The translations under genes and the position numbers were made by a program. From NCBI RefSeq assembly GCF_012396235.1, contig NZ_JAAXPA010000035.1, positions 24,585 through 88,584 on the forward strand: a stretch of DNA of 64,000 nt, in the 5' to 3' direction. Origin of the DNA: Rhodococcus opacus (GTDB lineage Bacteria > Actinomycetota > Actinomycetes > Mycobacteriales > Mycobacteriaceae). The notes below the pieces were generated by a model, which had not been told where the DNA came from, did not search any database, and was given only the letters and a program-made list of their open reading frames with translations. Positions 8,225 to 16,392 of this stretch are shown here, one piece after another; the first letter of the stretch is position 1, and each line of letters begins with the position of its first letter.

Positions 8225-9436
8225 ATGCCGAACAGAACCGTCCTGATCTCTGGTGCGAGCATCGCCGGGCCCGCCCTGGCGTTCTGGCTCAGTCGGTGCG
8301 GATACGCCGTCACCGTCGTCGAGCGGGCACCGGACCTCCAGCTCGGCGGCCAGGCCGTCGACTTCAAGGGGGAGGTTCACCGAAAAGTGTTGGAGAGGAT
8401 GGGAATTCTCGACGACGTGCTCCGCAGTCAGACCGGAAAGACCGACCTCCTGATCGTCGACGAACGCGACAAGCACCTGGCGACCATCCCGGGCGAATTC
8501 GTCGGCGGCGACATCGAGATCCTGCGGGGCGACCTCACCGAGATCCTCTACCGGTACACCGCGGATTCGTGCGAGTACCTCTTCGGCGATTCCGTCACCG
8601 CACTGGTCGACACGGAGTCAGGTGTCGAGGTCACGTTCGAGAAGTCGGACGCACGCCGGTTCGACCTGGTGTTCGGCGCCGACGGCATCCACTCGGCCGT
8701 CCGACGTCACCGGTTCGGGCCGGAGGACGAATTCGTCCGATTCCTCGGGTACTACTACGCCGTCGTCGGGACCACCGGCTCGGCGAGCGACACCTCGCCG
8801 GACCGGGAACGCGGGACGGGGCTGATGTACAACGAGCCGGGACGGATGGCCGTCGTCGGCGGACCGAAGGCTCCGGAATTGTTCGTCTTCGCCTCCGGCC
8901 GGATCGAGTACGACCGCGGCGACCTCACCCAGCAGAAACGAATGCTGGCCACCGCGTATGCCGATTCGGGGTGGCGCGTGCCCCGGCTGCTCGCGCACCT
9001 GGACGACGCGCCCGACTTCTACCTCGACTCGATCGCGAGGGTCGAGACCGATACGTACACCGCCGGCCGCGTGGCCCTGGTCGGCGACGCCGCGTACGGA
9101 AACACGCTGGGCGGCTTCGGGACCGGACTCGCCCTCGTGGGTGCGTATGTACTGGCGGGTGAGCTTGCCGCCGCCGACGGCGACCACCGCGTTGCGTTCG
9201 GACGCTACAACGAGCAGATGCACGGGTACGCGAAGATCGCCCGCAAGGGCAGCGCCGGACCGTTTCTCGCGCCGAAGTCGGCTACTCGAATCAGGCTGCG
9301 CAACTGGACGTTCAATTCCAAGACCCTGTTCGGCCTGATGATGAAGCTGACCGACTCCTTCGCTACCGACATCGATCTGCAGGACTACCCGGCGCTGCGA
9401 TCAGCCGGGTGTGCCGGCGATGTTGACCATCCATGA
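8225..9436 (+). CDS. FAD-dependent monooxygenase (group A, TetX/PHBH-like)
   Basis: This 403-residue single-component flavoprotein should hydroxylate an aromatic or polycyclic substrate using NAD(P)H and oxygen. The N-terminal dinucleotide fold is LISGASIAGPALAFWL, with the glutamate of VVERA ending it. The second FAD motif is GRVALVGDAAYGNTLGGFG near 295. The third DG-type motif is FGADGIHSAVRR near 160. Proteins with this start (LISGASIAGPALA) include many TetX-like or drug-modifying hydroxylases. The divergent TetR and its operator suggest induction by the substrate. Its 3' end overlaps the convergent VOC gene by 36 bases. The substrate is unknown. Confidence 0.88.
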   Translation: MPNRTVLISGASIAGPALAFWLSRCGYAVTVVERAPDLQLGGQAVDFKGEVHRKVLERMGILDDVLRSQTGKTDLLIVDERDKHLATIPGEFVGGDIEILRGDLTEILYRYTADSCEYLFGDSVTALVDTESGVEVTFEKSDARRFDLVFGADGIHSAVRRHRFGPEDEFVRFLGYYYAVVGTTGSASDTSPDRERGTGLMYNEPGRMAVVGGPKAPELFVFASGRIEYDRGDLTQQKRMLATAYADSGWRVPRLLAHLDDAPDFYLDSIARVETDTYTAGRVALVGDAAYGNTLGGFGTGLALVGAYVLAGELAAADGDHRVAFGRYNEQMHGYAKIARKGSAGPFLAPKSATRIRLRNWTFNSKTLFGLMMKLTDSFATDIDLQDYPALRSAGCAGDVDHP

Positions 9437-9814
9437 AATGCCGAACTTGTCTGTACAGGCACCGAATTCGTCTCCCCACATCTGCTTCTCCAGGGGCACG
9501 GACACGGATCCGCCGTCGGCGAGCTTGGCCCAGTAGCCGCGGAGTTCGTCGCCGTCGTCTCCGCTCAGACTCACCGCGATGTTGGTTCCCGGGTTGTGTT
9601 CCATTCCGGGCGGGGTGTCTGCACCCATGATCGTGTAGCCGCTGTCCGACTCGAGCATGGCGTGCATGATCTTGTCGGCGCCCTCGCCCTCCGGCGCACC
9701 GTATTCACCGAACGTGTTCAATGCAAGGGTGCCTCCGAAGACGTCCTTGTAGAACTCCATTGCCTGCCGCGCGTTGCCGTCGAAGCTGATGTAGGGGTTG
9801 AGCCGAGAGGTCAT
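9401..9814 (-). CDS. VOC/glyoxalase-fold protein (PhnB-like)
   Basis: This 137-residue protein is of the vicinal oxygen chelate superfamily, PhnB subgroup: LNPYISFDGNARQAMEFY at the N terminus, VFGGTL, ADTPPGME and the closing DKFGISWMVN. The start at 9814 has AAGGAG upstream. The function of this subgroup is usually unknown; some members are 3-demethylubiquinone methyltransferase-like in annotation only. It is convergent with the monooxygenase and overlaps its last 36 bases, so the two transcripts are antisense at their ends. Confidence 0.85.
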   Translation of the reverse strand: MTSRLNPYISFDGNARQAMEFYKDVFGGTLALNTFGEYGAPEGEGADKIMHAMLESDSGYTIMGADTPPGMEHNPGTNIAVSLSGDDGDELRGYWAKLADGGSVSVPLEKQMWGDEFGACTDKFGISWMVNIAGTPG

Positions 9815-9904
9815 GGGACATGCTCCTTCTTCGTGCCGGAACCGACAGCAACGACGGTACAACGACTGGCCGACACGTTGTGGGGAACGGACGGCCGAGG
9901 CGGA

Positions 9905-11185
9905 TCAGTGCGTCGAGACCGTCGCGAACGCCGCCCACAGCACCGGCGAGTGCTCGATCGTCCGCTCGTCCTGCCAGGCGGCCACCCGGTCGCGTTGCCA
10001 GTCGCAGAGCGCGCCGACCGCGTCGGGCAGTTCGTGCGCCGCGTCGATCGAGCAGATTGCGTCCTGCAGAGGACACGAGTGTGATGTGGCGCCGGCGATG
10101 CGCTGGAACGCGAGGTCGGTGGGCAGGGCCCAGCGGCTGGCCGTGACGAGTTCGGCCCCGCCGGCGATCATCGCGGAGACCAATCCGAGTGCCTCGCTGA
10201 ACCGCAGGTCGCCACCGCTCTCGCAGGCGATGAGTGCAACCCTGCTCGGGATCGGCCACAGGTCCGTGCCGCGGATCGGCTCGGCCGTGAGCGTGTGCGT
10301 TCCCAGCAGCAGGTCCTTCGCGGACAACGGCCGGTGGGCACGGGTCGGCTCCGCGAACCCGACGGAGTCCGCGGCGCAGGCGAGGTGTAGTTCGGCGTGC
10401 TCGCTCTGACCGGATCCGGGTGCCGCCGCGGTGACATGTCCGACGTACACCAGGCGGCCCGCACCGTCACGCAACGCTGCGCCGAGCCACTCCCGGTCCA
10501 CGTCTTCGCGGCGGAAACACTCCGTCGGTCCGTCGACGGCGGGGAGCAGCCGGCCCTCCCCGGCGTAGGTCGCGACCCGCTGCGACAGCGGACTGTCCGC
10601 GGCCATCCGTCCCAGGACCGAGCCGAGCGCCGAATCCGCGCGGAAGCCCGGAACCCTGGGGTCGAGCACCGCGACGACGGGGAGTTGTCGGGTGTGCGTC
10701 CAGGCTCGGACCGGTCGGCCGGGCGAGTGGACGATGCTGAGCGGAGCCAGCAGGCTGACGTCTGCGATGTCCACGAGACGCAGCCCGGCGTCGGGTGCGA
10801 TCAGTTCCCACGGCACCTGCGCGACGCGGGGCGACGGCTGGATCCGGAGGTGGGGGCGCACACCGCGGGTGAACAGCTCGTGCAATTGCTGCGCCAGGCC
10901 GAACGGAAGGAATGTGCGTGAAAGGAGCTGAGCCAGATCGTGCTCCGGCTCGTAAGCGGAGAAACCGCCCGCCGTCAGCGCGTGGTGCAGCCCCTGCGGA
11001 TCCGTGAGGTCGGGCAGGGCCCGGGCCAGTGCGGCGAGGGCTTCGTCCACCTGCACGGCGGGTGCGACGCCGACACCGCCGGGGTGAGAATCGTGGGTCC
11101 ACCGCCACGACGTGTACAGATCGCCGGCGTCGGCCATCCGGACGATCGCGGTCGGCGGGTGAGACAGGTGAGTCGGCACTGTCAC
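9905..11185 (-). CDS. CHAT-domain protein (caspase-like cysteine peptidase fold)
   Basis: This 426-residue protein has a C-terminal CHAT peptidase domain. The predicted catalytic histidine is His250 in LVYVGHVTAA and the cysteine is Cys321 in VALIACESGGDLRFSEALG, followed by AMIAGGAELVTASRW, the usual CHAT ending. The N-terminal 200 residues include RIQPSPRVAQVPWELI, common ahead of CHAT domains. The start is either GTG 11185 or GTG 11179 after AAGGGA. CHAT proteases cut partner proteins, as in TPR-CHAT (Craspase) and other conflict systems. Here a TPR protein and two unknown proteins lie 2.6 kb away on the same strand, beyond ahpF and ahpC. The assignment of the fold is strong; the role is unknown. 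Confidence 0.85.
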   Translation of the reverse strand: MTVPTHLSHPPTAIVRMADAGDLYTSWRWTHDSHPGGVGVAPAVQVDEALAALARALPDLTDPQGLHHALTAGGFSAYEPEHDLAQLLSRTFLPFGLAQQLHELFTRGVRPHLRIQPSPRVAQVPWELIAPDAGLRLVDIADVSLLAPLSIVHSPGRPVRAWTHTRQLPVVAVLDPRVPGFRADSALGSVLGRMAADSPLSQRVATYAGEGRLLPAVDGPTECFRREDVDREWLGAALRDGAGRLVYVGHVTAAAPGSGQSEHAELHLACAADSVGFAEPTRAHRPLSAKDLLLGTHTLTAEPIRGTDLWPIPSRVALIACESGGDLRFSEALGLVSAMIAGGAELVTASRWALPTDLAFQRIAGATSHSCPLQDAICSIDAAHELPDAVGALCDWQRDRVAAWQDERTIEHSPVLWAAFATVSTH

Positions 11186-11249
11186 AGCATCCCTTACCAC
11201 CCGGGCGCTGGTGTGCGTACCGGGCACCCGGGTCGAGCCGAAAGCCGAA

Positions 11250-11276
11250 AGCCGTGCCTGACATGCAGGCACGGCT
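11250..11276 (-). terminator. Perfect hairpin after ahpF
   Basis: AGCCGTGCCTG and CAGGCACGGCT form perfect 11-base arms around a five-base loop, 18 bases past the ahpF stop on the minus strand. There is no long T run, only CTTTC repeats. It probably ends the ahpCF transcript before the CHAT gene. Confidence 0.6.
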
Positions 11277-11293
11277 CGTCGACCTCGGCCGAG

Positions 11294-12886
11294 CTATCCG
11301 ACCGTTGCGGCGGTGGAATCCTCGGCGGGTACGCCCGTTCGGATGAGCCGATCGAACGCGCTCAGCGCTGCCGTTGCTCCGGCACCGGCGGCGATCACGA
11401 TCTGCTTGTACGGCACGGTCGTGCAGTCGCCGGCAGCGAACACGCCGGGCACCGACGTCTGGCCGCGGTCGTCGATCGCGATCTCGCCGCGGTCGGACAA
11501 CTCGACCGACCCGGCCAGCCACTCGGTGTTGGGCAGGAGGCCGATCTGGACGAAGACACCCTCGATGTCGAGCGTGTGCGAGGCGTCGGTCGTGCGGTCC
11601 TGGTAGGTCAGACCGGTGACCTTGTTACCGTCCCCGAGGACCTCCGTCGTGAGCGTGCTCAGGAGGATGTCGGCGTTGGGGAGGCTGCGCAGTTTGCGCT
11701 GCAGCACGTCGTCGGCGCGGAGCACCGAGTCGAACTCGACGAGTGTGACGTGCTCGACGATGCCCGCGAGGTCGATGGCGGCCTCGACGCCGGAGTTACC
11801 GCCACCGATCACGGCGACGCGCTTGCCCTTGAACAGCGGTCCGTCGCAGTGCGGGCAGTAGGTCACACCCTTGTTCCGGTACGTGTCCTCGCCGGGCACG
11901 TTCATCGAACGCCACCGCGCACCCGTCGACAGGATCACGGTGCGAGCGAGAAGAGAAGCGCCGCTTTCCAGTTCGATCTCGACGAGACCGTTCTCGGTGG
12001 CGGCCGGCACGAGCTTCGCGGCACGCTGCGTGTTCATGATGTCGACGCCGTACTGACGGACGTGATTCTCGAGCGCCGACCCGAACTGGGGCCCCTCGGT
12101 GTAGGGGACGGAGATGAAGTTCTCGATCGCCATGGTGTCGAGCACCTGACCGCCGAAGCGCTCAGCGGCGATGCCGGTGCGAATTCCCTTGCGCGCGGCG
12201 TATACCGCGGCCGCGGCACCGGACGGTCCGCCTCCGACGACGAGCACGTCGAACGGATCCTTCTGCGCGATCGCCGCGGCGGCGCGGTCGGCGGCACCGA
12301 CGTCGAGCTTGCCGGCGATTTCCTCCAGGCTCATCCGGCCGGAGCCGAAGAGTTCGCCGTTGAGGAAGACCGTCGGGACAGCCATGATCTGGCGGCCGTC
12401 GACCTCGTCCTGGAACAGGGCGCCGTCGATCGCGACGTGGCTGATGCGCGGATTGAGCACGCACATCAGATTCAGGGCCTGCACCACGTCGGGGCAGTTC
12501 TGGCAGGACAGCGAGAAGTAGGTCTCGAAGTGGAAGTCGCCGTCGAGGTCACGGACCTGCTCGAGCAGTTCGGGAGCCTCCTTCGACGGGTGGCCGCCGA
12601 CCTGGAGCAAAGCGAGTGCGAGCGAGGTGAACTCGTGACCGAGGGGGATGCCGGCGAAGCGGACCTCGATGTCGGTGCCGCTGCGGCGGACCGCGAACGA
12701 CGGACGTCTCGTGTCGTCGTCGCGGCGTTCGTAGGTGATCTTTTCCGACATCGCCGCGATCTGGGTGAGCAGTTCGGCGAGTTCGACAGACTTGGGTCCG
12801 TCGTCGAGTGAGGACACGAGCTCGATCGGCAGGGTCAGCTTTTCGAGCAGGGACTTCAGTTGGCCGGCAAGCGAGGCTTCGAGCAT
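11294..12886 (-). CDS. ahpF: Alkyl hydroperoxide reductase subunit F
   Basis: This 530-residue flavoprotein disulfide reductase takes electrons from NADH and recharges AhpC. The N-terminal tandem thioredoxin-like domain carries the Cys128/Cys131 pair (CQNCP). The FAD motif is VLVVGGGPSGAAAAVYAAR near 215. The redox-active CPHCDGP has Cys344 and Cys347, and the NAD-binding motif is GGGNSGVEAAIDL. The C-terminal FAD motif is GVFAAGDCTTVPYKQ. Length is close to the 520 or so residues of enteric AhpF. It follows ahpC by 174 bases that contain a strong hairpin. Many actinobacteria pair AhpC with AhpD instead, so an AhpF partner here is notable. Confidence 0.96.
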   Translation of the reverse strand: MLEASLAGQLKSLLEKLTLPIELVSSLDDGPKSVELAELLTQIAAMSEKITYERRDDDTRRPSFAVRRSGTDIEVRFAGIPLGHEFTSLALALLQVGGHPSKEAPELLEQVRDLDGDFHFETYFSLSCQNCPDVVQALNLMCVLNPRISHVAIDGALFQDEVDGRQIMAVPTVFLNGELFGSGRMSLEEIAGKLDVGAADRAAAAIAQKDPFDVLVVGGGPSGAAAAVYAARKGIRTGIAAERFGGQVLDTMAIENFISVPYTEGPQFGSALENHVRQYGVDIMNTQRAAKLVPAATENGLVEIELESGASLLARTVILSTGARWRSMNVPGEDTYRNKGVTYCPHCDGPLFKGKRVAVIGGGNSGVEAAIDLAGIVEHVTLVEFDSVLRADDVLQRKLRSLPNADILLSTLTTEVLGDGNKVTGLTYQDRTTDASHTLDIEGVFVQIGLLPNTEWLAGSVELSDRGEIAIDDRGQTSVPGVFAAGDCTTVPYKQIVIAAGAGATAALSAFDRLIRTGVPAEDSTAATVG

Positions 12887-13010
12887 GAGGATCTACTCCA
12901 TCGATCGGGAGGACAAGGGATCGGAAACCGGAAATTCTGGTTCAGGTGGTCCGGAAGGTGTTGGTGCGACACCGATTGCCCCCACGGGAGCTGAGCACCG
13001 GGAACCGCCC

Positions 13011-13039
13011 GCACGGGCTCAGGAAACCTGAGCCCGTGC
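13011..13039 (-). terminator. Perfect hairpin between ahpC and ahpF
   Basis: GCACGGGCTCAGG and its exact complement form 13-base arms around AAA, 22 bases after the ahpC stop and before ahpF on the same strand. There is no clear T run. It may partly terminate or protect the ahpC message, making AhpC more abundant than AhpF, as is usual for this pair. Confidence 0.6.
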
Positions 13040-13060
13040 CTGCGGTACGACTGGGCTGCG

Positions 13061-13624
13061 TCAGATCTTGCCGACGAGATCGAGCGACGGGGCGAGGGTC
13101 TCTTCGCCCTCTTCCCACTTGGCCGGGCAGACCTCGCCCGGGTGCGACCGGACGTACTGAGCTGCCTTGACCTTGCGAACCAGCTCGGCGGCATTGCGCC
13201 CGATGCCTTCTGCGGTGACCTCGGTGAACTGGATGACACCGTCGGGGTCGACGAGGAAGGTGCCGCGGTCGGCCAATCCTTCGTTCTCGCGGAGGACCTC
13301 GAAGTTCTTGCTGATCTCCTGGGTCGGGTCACCGATCATGGCGTACTTGATCTTGCCGATGGTGTCGGACGATCCGTGCCATGCCTTGTGCGTGAAGTGC
13401 GTGTCGGTGGACACCGAGAAGACCTCGACGCCGAGGCGCTGCAGTTCCTCGTGGTGGTCGGCGAGGTCGCCGAGTTCCGTCGGGCAGACGAAGGTGAAGT
13501 CGGCCGGGTAGAAGTAGAAGACCGCCCACTTGTCCTTGATGTCGTCCGCGGACACGGTGATGAACGCGCCGTCCTTGAAAGCGTTGGCGGCGAAGGGCTT
13601 GATCTGCGTGTTGATCAGGGCCAT
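13061..13624 (-). CDS. ahpC: Alkyl hydroperoxide reductase subunit C (2-Cys peroxiredoxin)
   Basis: This 187-residue typical 2-Cys peroxiredoxin reduces hydrogen peroxide, organic peroxides and peroxynitrite in the cytoplasm. The peroxidatic cysteine is Cys47 in DFTFVCPTEL and the resolving cysteine is Cys166 in GEVCPAKW. Length and sequence match enteric AhpC (187 aa, MALINTQIKPF start) better than the mycobacterial AhpC that works with AhpD. It is first in an operon with ahpF. Upstream lies a dense set of inverted repeats with an OxyR-like ATAG-N7-CTAT spacing. No oxyR gene is in the window. Confidence 0.97.
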   Translation of the reverse strand: MALINTQIKPFAANAFKDGAFITVSADDIKDKWAVFYFYPADFTFVCPTELGDLADHHEELQRLGVEVFSVSTDTHFTHKAWHGSSDTIGKIKYAMIGDPTQEISKNFEVLRENEGLADRGTFLVDPDGVIQFTEVTAEGIGRNAAELVRKVKAAQYVRSHPGEVCPAKWEEGEETLAPSLDLVGKI

Positions 13625-13682
13625 TGAAACCTCTATTCGGTGGATACGGGGAAGCCGACACGACGAGGCTATCCAGCACATT

Positions 13683-13721
13683 GGAATAGGTCCAATCTAT
13701 GAGACCTATTCCATAGATTGG
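13683..13721. promoter_or_regulatory. Interlocked inverted repeats and OxyR-like site upstream of ahpC
   Basis: GGAATAGGTC (13683-13692) pairs perfectly with GACCTATTCC (13703-13712). CCAATCTATG (13692-13701) pairs perfectly with CATAGATTGG (13712-13721). The two ten-base repeats interlock, each with a ten-base spacer. Inside them, ATAG-N7-CTAT at 13686-13700 matches the OxyR core spacing. The block lies 59 to 97 bases upstream of the ahpC start and is the likely peroxide-responsive control site. Confidence 0.7.
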
Positions 13722-13838
13722 GTGGGGCTATCAATGGTCGCCGAATCGGCAGCGCTGCAGGTCAGTGCCGCACTCCACCCACACCGCCCGAGGTAGTCGC
13801 CGGACGTGCGGTGTGACGACCGTGACACCCGGGCGAGG

Positions 13839-15362
13839 TCACCGTGCGGGCACCACCCGGCTGTCCCGGACGTCGCGCCCATAGCGTTCCTCGGCGACCG
13901 CGATTGCGGTGCCCAGCACATTCCGTCCATCCGGCGTGACGAGTCGCGGAGGAAGGGGCACCGGCAGACCGGCACCGGCCGCGACCCCGGCCAGTGCGGC
14001 GCCGAGCAAAAACGAACCCTCGGTGCCGGTCGCGCCTGCCGGGGGAAGGTCCGGCAACTGCAGAGGGAGCCGCGCCGGGGTGCGGTGCCCGGCCCGGCCG
14101 ACGTCCACCGTCGTCCCCGCGCACTGCGCTTCGACGAGTTCGGCCACCAGGTGCGCATCACCAGACGCGTAGGCGAGACGGAACGCCAATTGCATCGCCG
14201 GATCGGCGATCTCGCGGTTCCACTGCTCGCGCTGACGCCCGTTCGGGAGTGTGCACCGCACGGCGTCGATGGCGATCGCCGCGGGCACCGCGAGCGCGGT
14301 GGCTCGTGCCCGCACCGCGCTGTCGGGGGTGCCGGACACCGCGAGCGCGGATTCGAGGAGGGCTGCATGCCAGAAGTCGACCTGCGCGCAGTGCAGCCCG
14401 AGCCCCAGCCCGCGGTACGTGTCGAACGCGGCGGCGAGCAGTGTCTCTCCCTCGTCGGGCCGCACTTCACCGAAGGCGACGGTGGCGAGGCGGGTCTCGA
14501 CGTCCGCGACGTCGAGTACCGCTCCGGAACTCCGGAAGTAGTCGAGACTGCAGCGATAGAGTGTCGACGCGCGTTCGGTGTCGCCGCGGCCCTCGGCGAG
14601 GAAGGCCAGCACCTTCGACCCGATTCCCGCCCGGTGGCTGATCCCGGCGCGCTCGAAATACGTCTGGCTCGACAGCAGCAGCGGTTCGGCGTCGTCGGGC
14701 CGCCCCGAGCGGACGTGCATGATGCCCAGGTTCTGCTGTGATTCGGCGACCGCGTTGACGTCGCCCGCCGTCTCGAACGCGTCGAGCGCCTGGCCGGCGA
14801 AGTCGTCGGAAAGGTCGAAGCGCCCGGTCTCGAAGTGGATGGCGGCCAGGTTCATGAGGGGGTGGCCCGCCAGCGCGGGGGCGAAACGCAGCGCCGCGTC
14901 GAGGGACTCGGTGGCAATGTCGGCCGCGTGCGCCCACTGCTGCCGGTGCATCGCGACCGCGGTCAGTGACAGCAGGCACGCGACCCGCAGGTCGCCCTGA
15001 TCGTCGGCTGCCGCGAGCAGTCCCCGCGCCTGCTCGAGCGCGTCCTGCGCACCGTCGAGGTCGCCGAGGTGCTGCAAGGCCTGCGACAGGTTGACCAGCG
15101 CCGCGGGACGCATCCGGGCCGCGTCGGCCGGCATCACCGCGAGGGCTTCCCGGTAGAGGTCGACTGCCCTCGTGTGATCGCCCAGCTCGTCGGACATGCT
15201 GGCCGCGTTGATGATCGCGCTCGTCCGCAGATCGCCGGTGGTCGAGCGGGCGACCCGCTCGAACGTCCGGAGTGCCTCGGCGACCTCTCCACGGGAGTAC
15301 GCTGCCGCGCCGGCCGCGAGGAGGTCGCGCGCCGCGTCCGGGCCGAGCGTCTGATCTCCCAC
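13839..15362 (-). CDS. Tetratricopeptide-repeat (TPR) protein, 507 aa
   Basis: The protein is built of helix pairs. Repeats with TPR spacing are visible from residue 10 to about 310 (AAAYSRGEVAEALRTFERV, LGDHTRAVDLYREALAV, LGDLDGAQDALEQARGL, SGRPDDAEPLLLSSQTYF). The C-terminal 190 residues are alanine- and proline-rich and not recognisable. TPRs bind partner proteins. GTG at 15362 follows the stop of the 342-residue upstream protein by one base, so coupling is tight. The three-gene operon (441 aa, 342 aa, TPR) lies next to ahpCF and a CHAT protein. A scaffold or sensor role is inferred only. Confidence 0.85.
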   Translation of the reverse strand: MGDQTLGPDAARDLLAAGAAAYSRGEVAEALRTFERVARSTTGDLRTSAIINAASMSDELGDHTRAVDLYREALAVMPADAARMRPAALVNLSQALQHLGDLDGAQDALEQARGLLAAADDQGDLRVACLLSLTAVAMHRQQWAHAADIATESLDAALRFAPALAGHPLMNLAAIHFETGRFDLSDDFAGQALDAFETAGDVNAVAESQQNLGIMHVRSGRPDDAEPLLLSSQTYFERAGISHRAGIGSKVLAFLAEGRGDTERASTLYRCSLDYFRSSGAVLDVADVETRLATVAFGEVRPDEGETLLAAAFDTYRGLGLGLHCAQVDFWHAALLESALAVSGTPDSAVRARATALAVPAAIAIDAVRCTLPNGRQREQWNREIADPAMQLAFRLAYASGDAHLVAELVEAQCAGTTVDVGRAGHRTPARLPLQLPDLPPAGATGTEGSFLLGAALAGVAAGAGLPVPLPPRLVTPDGRNVLGTAIAVAEERYGRDVRDSRVVPAR

Positions 15363-15363
15363 G

Positions 15364-16392
15364 TCAGAAGTCCGAATCCGAGGCGGCCGCCGCTATCTCC
15401 GCGAGCAGAGGTGAGTCCGGCCCGTCGTCCGGCGCCGTCTCCGCAGCCCGGCGTAGCCGCCGGCGGACCAGGGCCCGAACCCGCTCCCGGACCTCCGAAC
15501 CTCCACCGTCCGGCCGCCCGTCCATACCGAACCCGGGCAGATACACGTCCACGGACACCCCCGATTCCGAGCCCTGCGGTGCGGCCGACTCGCCGAACCA
15601 GGCATCCCCGGACAGTTGCAGCGCGACATCGACAGCGCCCGATGCCGTGCCGACCTGCGCGTGGGGACGCACATGCTCCGGCACGGGTTCGGAGAGGCCC
15701 GGTGCCGCAACGACGCTCACCCGCACGGTCGTGTTCCCGGCGGCGCGCACCATCACCCACGACACCGCACGCTCGGACGCGTCGACGAGTCCGGGTGGGT
15801 ACCGGCGCCAGTCGGATCCGGTGGTACCCCGCGCCAGGACGAGCGTGCTCGGCAGCGTCGCCGCGGCGCCGGCCGCGAGGGCGTAGTCCTCTGCCCGGCC
15901 GGGACGGTCGGCGAGCGCCGGGCCGGTCGCCGCGACGGAGTCGTCCCCGTCGACGAGCAGATCGCATTCCTCGACGAGCGTGGCGATCTCGCCGTTCAAC
16001 AGCCCCTCGTCGAGTGGTGGGACGGCGTCGATCGTCGAGGTGGGCCACCACCTCGCCGCCCAGTGCGCGTACGCGAGTCGCCGTGCACCGTCGGCCACCC
16101 GAGGGCGCGCCGGGGAAACCGTGACGTCACGTCCGGATCCGGCCGCCACGGCGAGCGCCACCTCCTCGCCGAACACGGCCCACACCCAGTCCTGCGCCGA
16201 GGCAACGTCGTCGAGCACCGCGACCGGGACCGTATGGTCCGCGAGCACACTCCATGACAGGTGCCCGCCGACGACTTCCAGCACTGCCACGTCGATGCCT
16301 GCGGTGTCGTCGAGGACGCTCGGTGCGTCGTCGGGGGTGATGATCCAGACCCCGTCGGGCGCGCGCTCGATCCGCACGGTGCCGGTAGTCAA
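15364..16392 (-). CDS. Protein of unknown function in the TPR operon, 342 aa
   Basis: The TTG at 16392 overlaps the previous stop (TTGA) and has GAGG five bases before it; GTG at 16377 is the alternative. The protein is acidic to about residue 300 and ends with an arginine-rich helix (VRERVRALVRRRLRRAAE) and an acidic tail. It contains a short HWAARWWPTSTIDAVPPLD motif near 115. No signal peptide or clear membrane helix is present. I do not recognise the family. Tight coupling on both sides shows it works with the TPR protein and the 441-residue protein. Confidence 0.7.
   Translation of the reverse strand: MTTGTVRIERAPDGVWIITPDDAPSVLDDTAGIDVAVLEVVGGHLSWSVLADHTVPVAVLDDVASAQDWVWAVFGEEVALAVAAGSGRDVTVSPARPRVADGARRLAYAHWAARWWPTSTIDAVPPLDEGLLNGEIATLVEECDLLVDGDDSVAATGPALADRPGRAEDYALAAGAAATLPSTLVLARGTTGSDWRRYPPGLVDASERAVSWVMVRAAGNTTVRVSVVAAPGLSEPVPEHVRPHAQVGTASGAVDVALQLSGDAWFGESAAPQGSESGVSVDVYLPGFGMDGRPDGGGSEVRERVRALVRRRLRRAAETAPDDGPDSPLLAEIAAAASDSDF

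Noticed and set aside
10940..12811. 623-residue open frame on the plus strand
   Set aside because: It is antisense to ahpF, which has a full set of motifs. The frame shows no family pattern.
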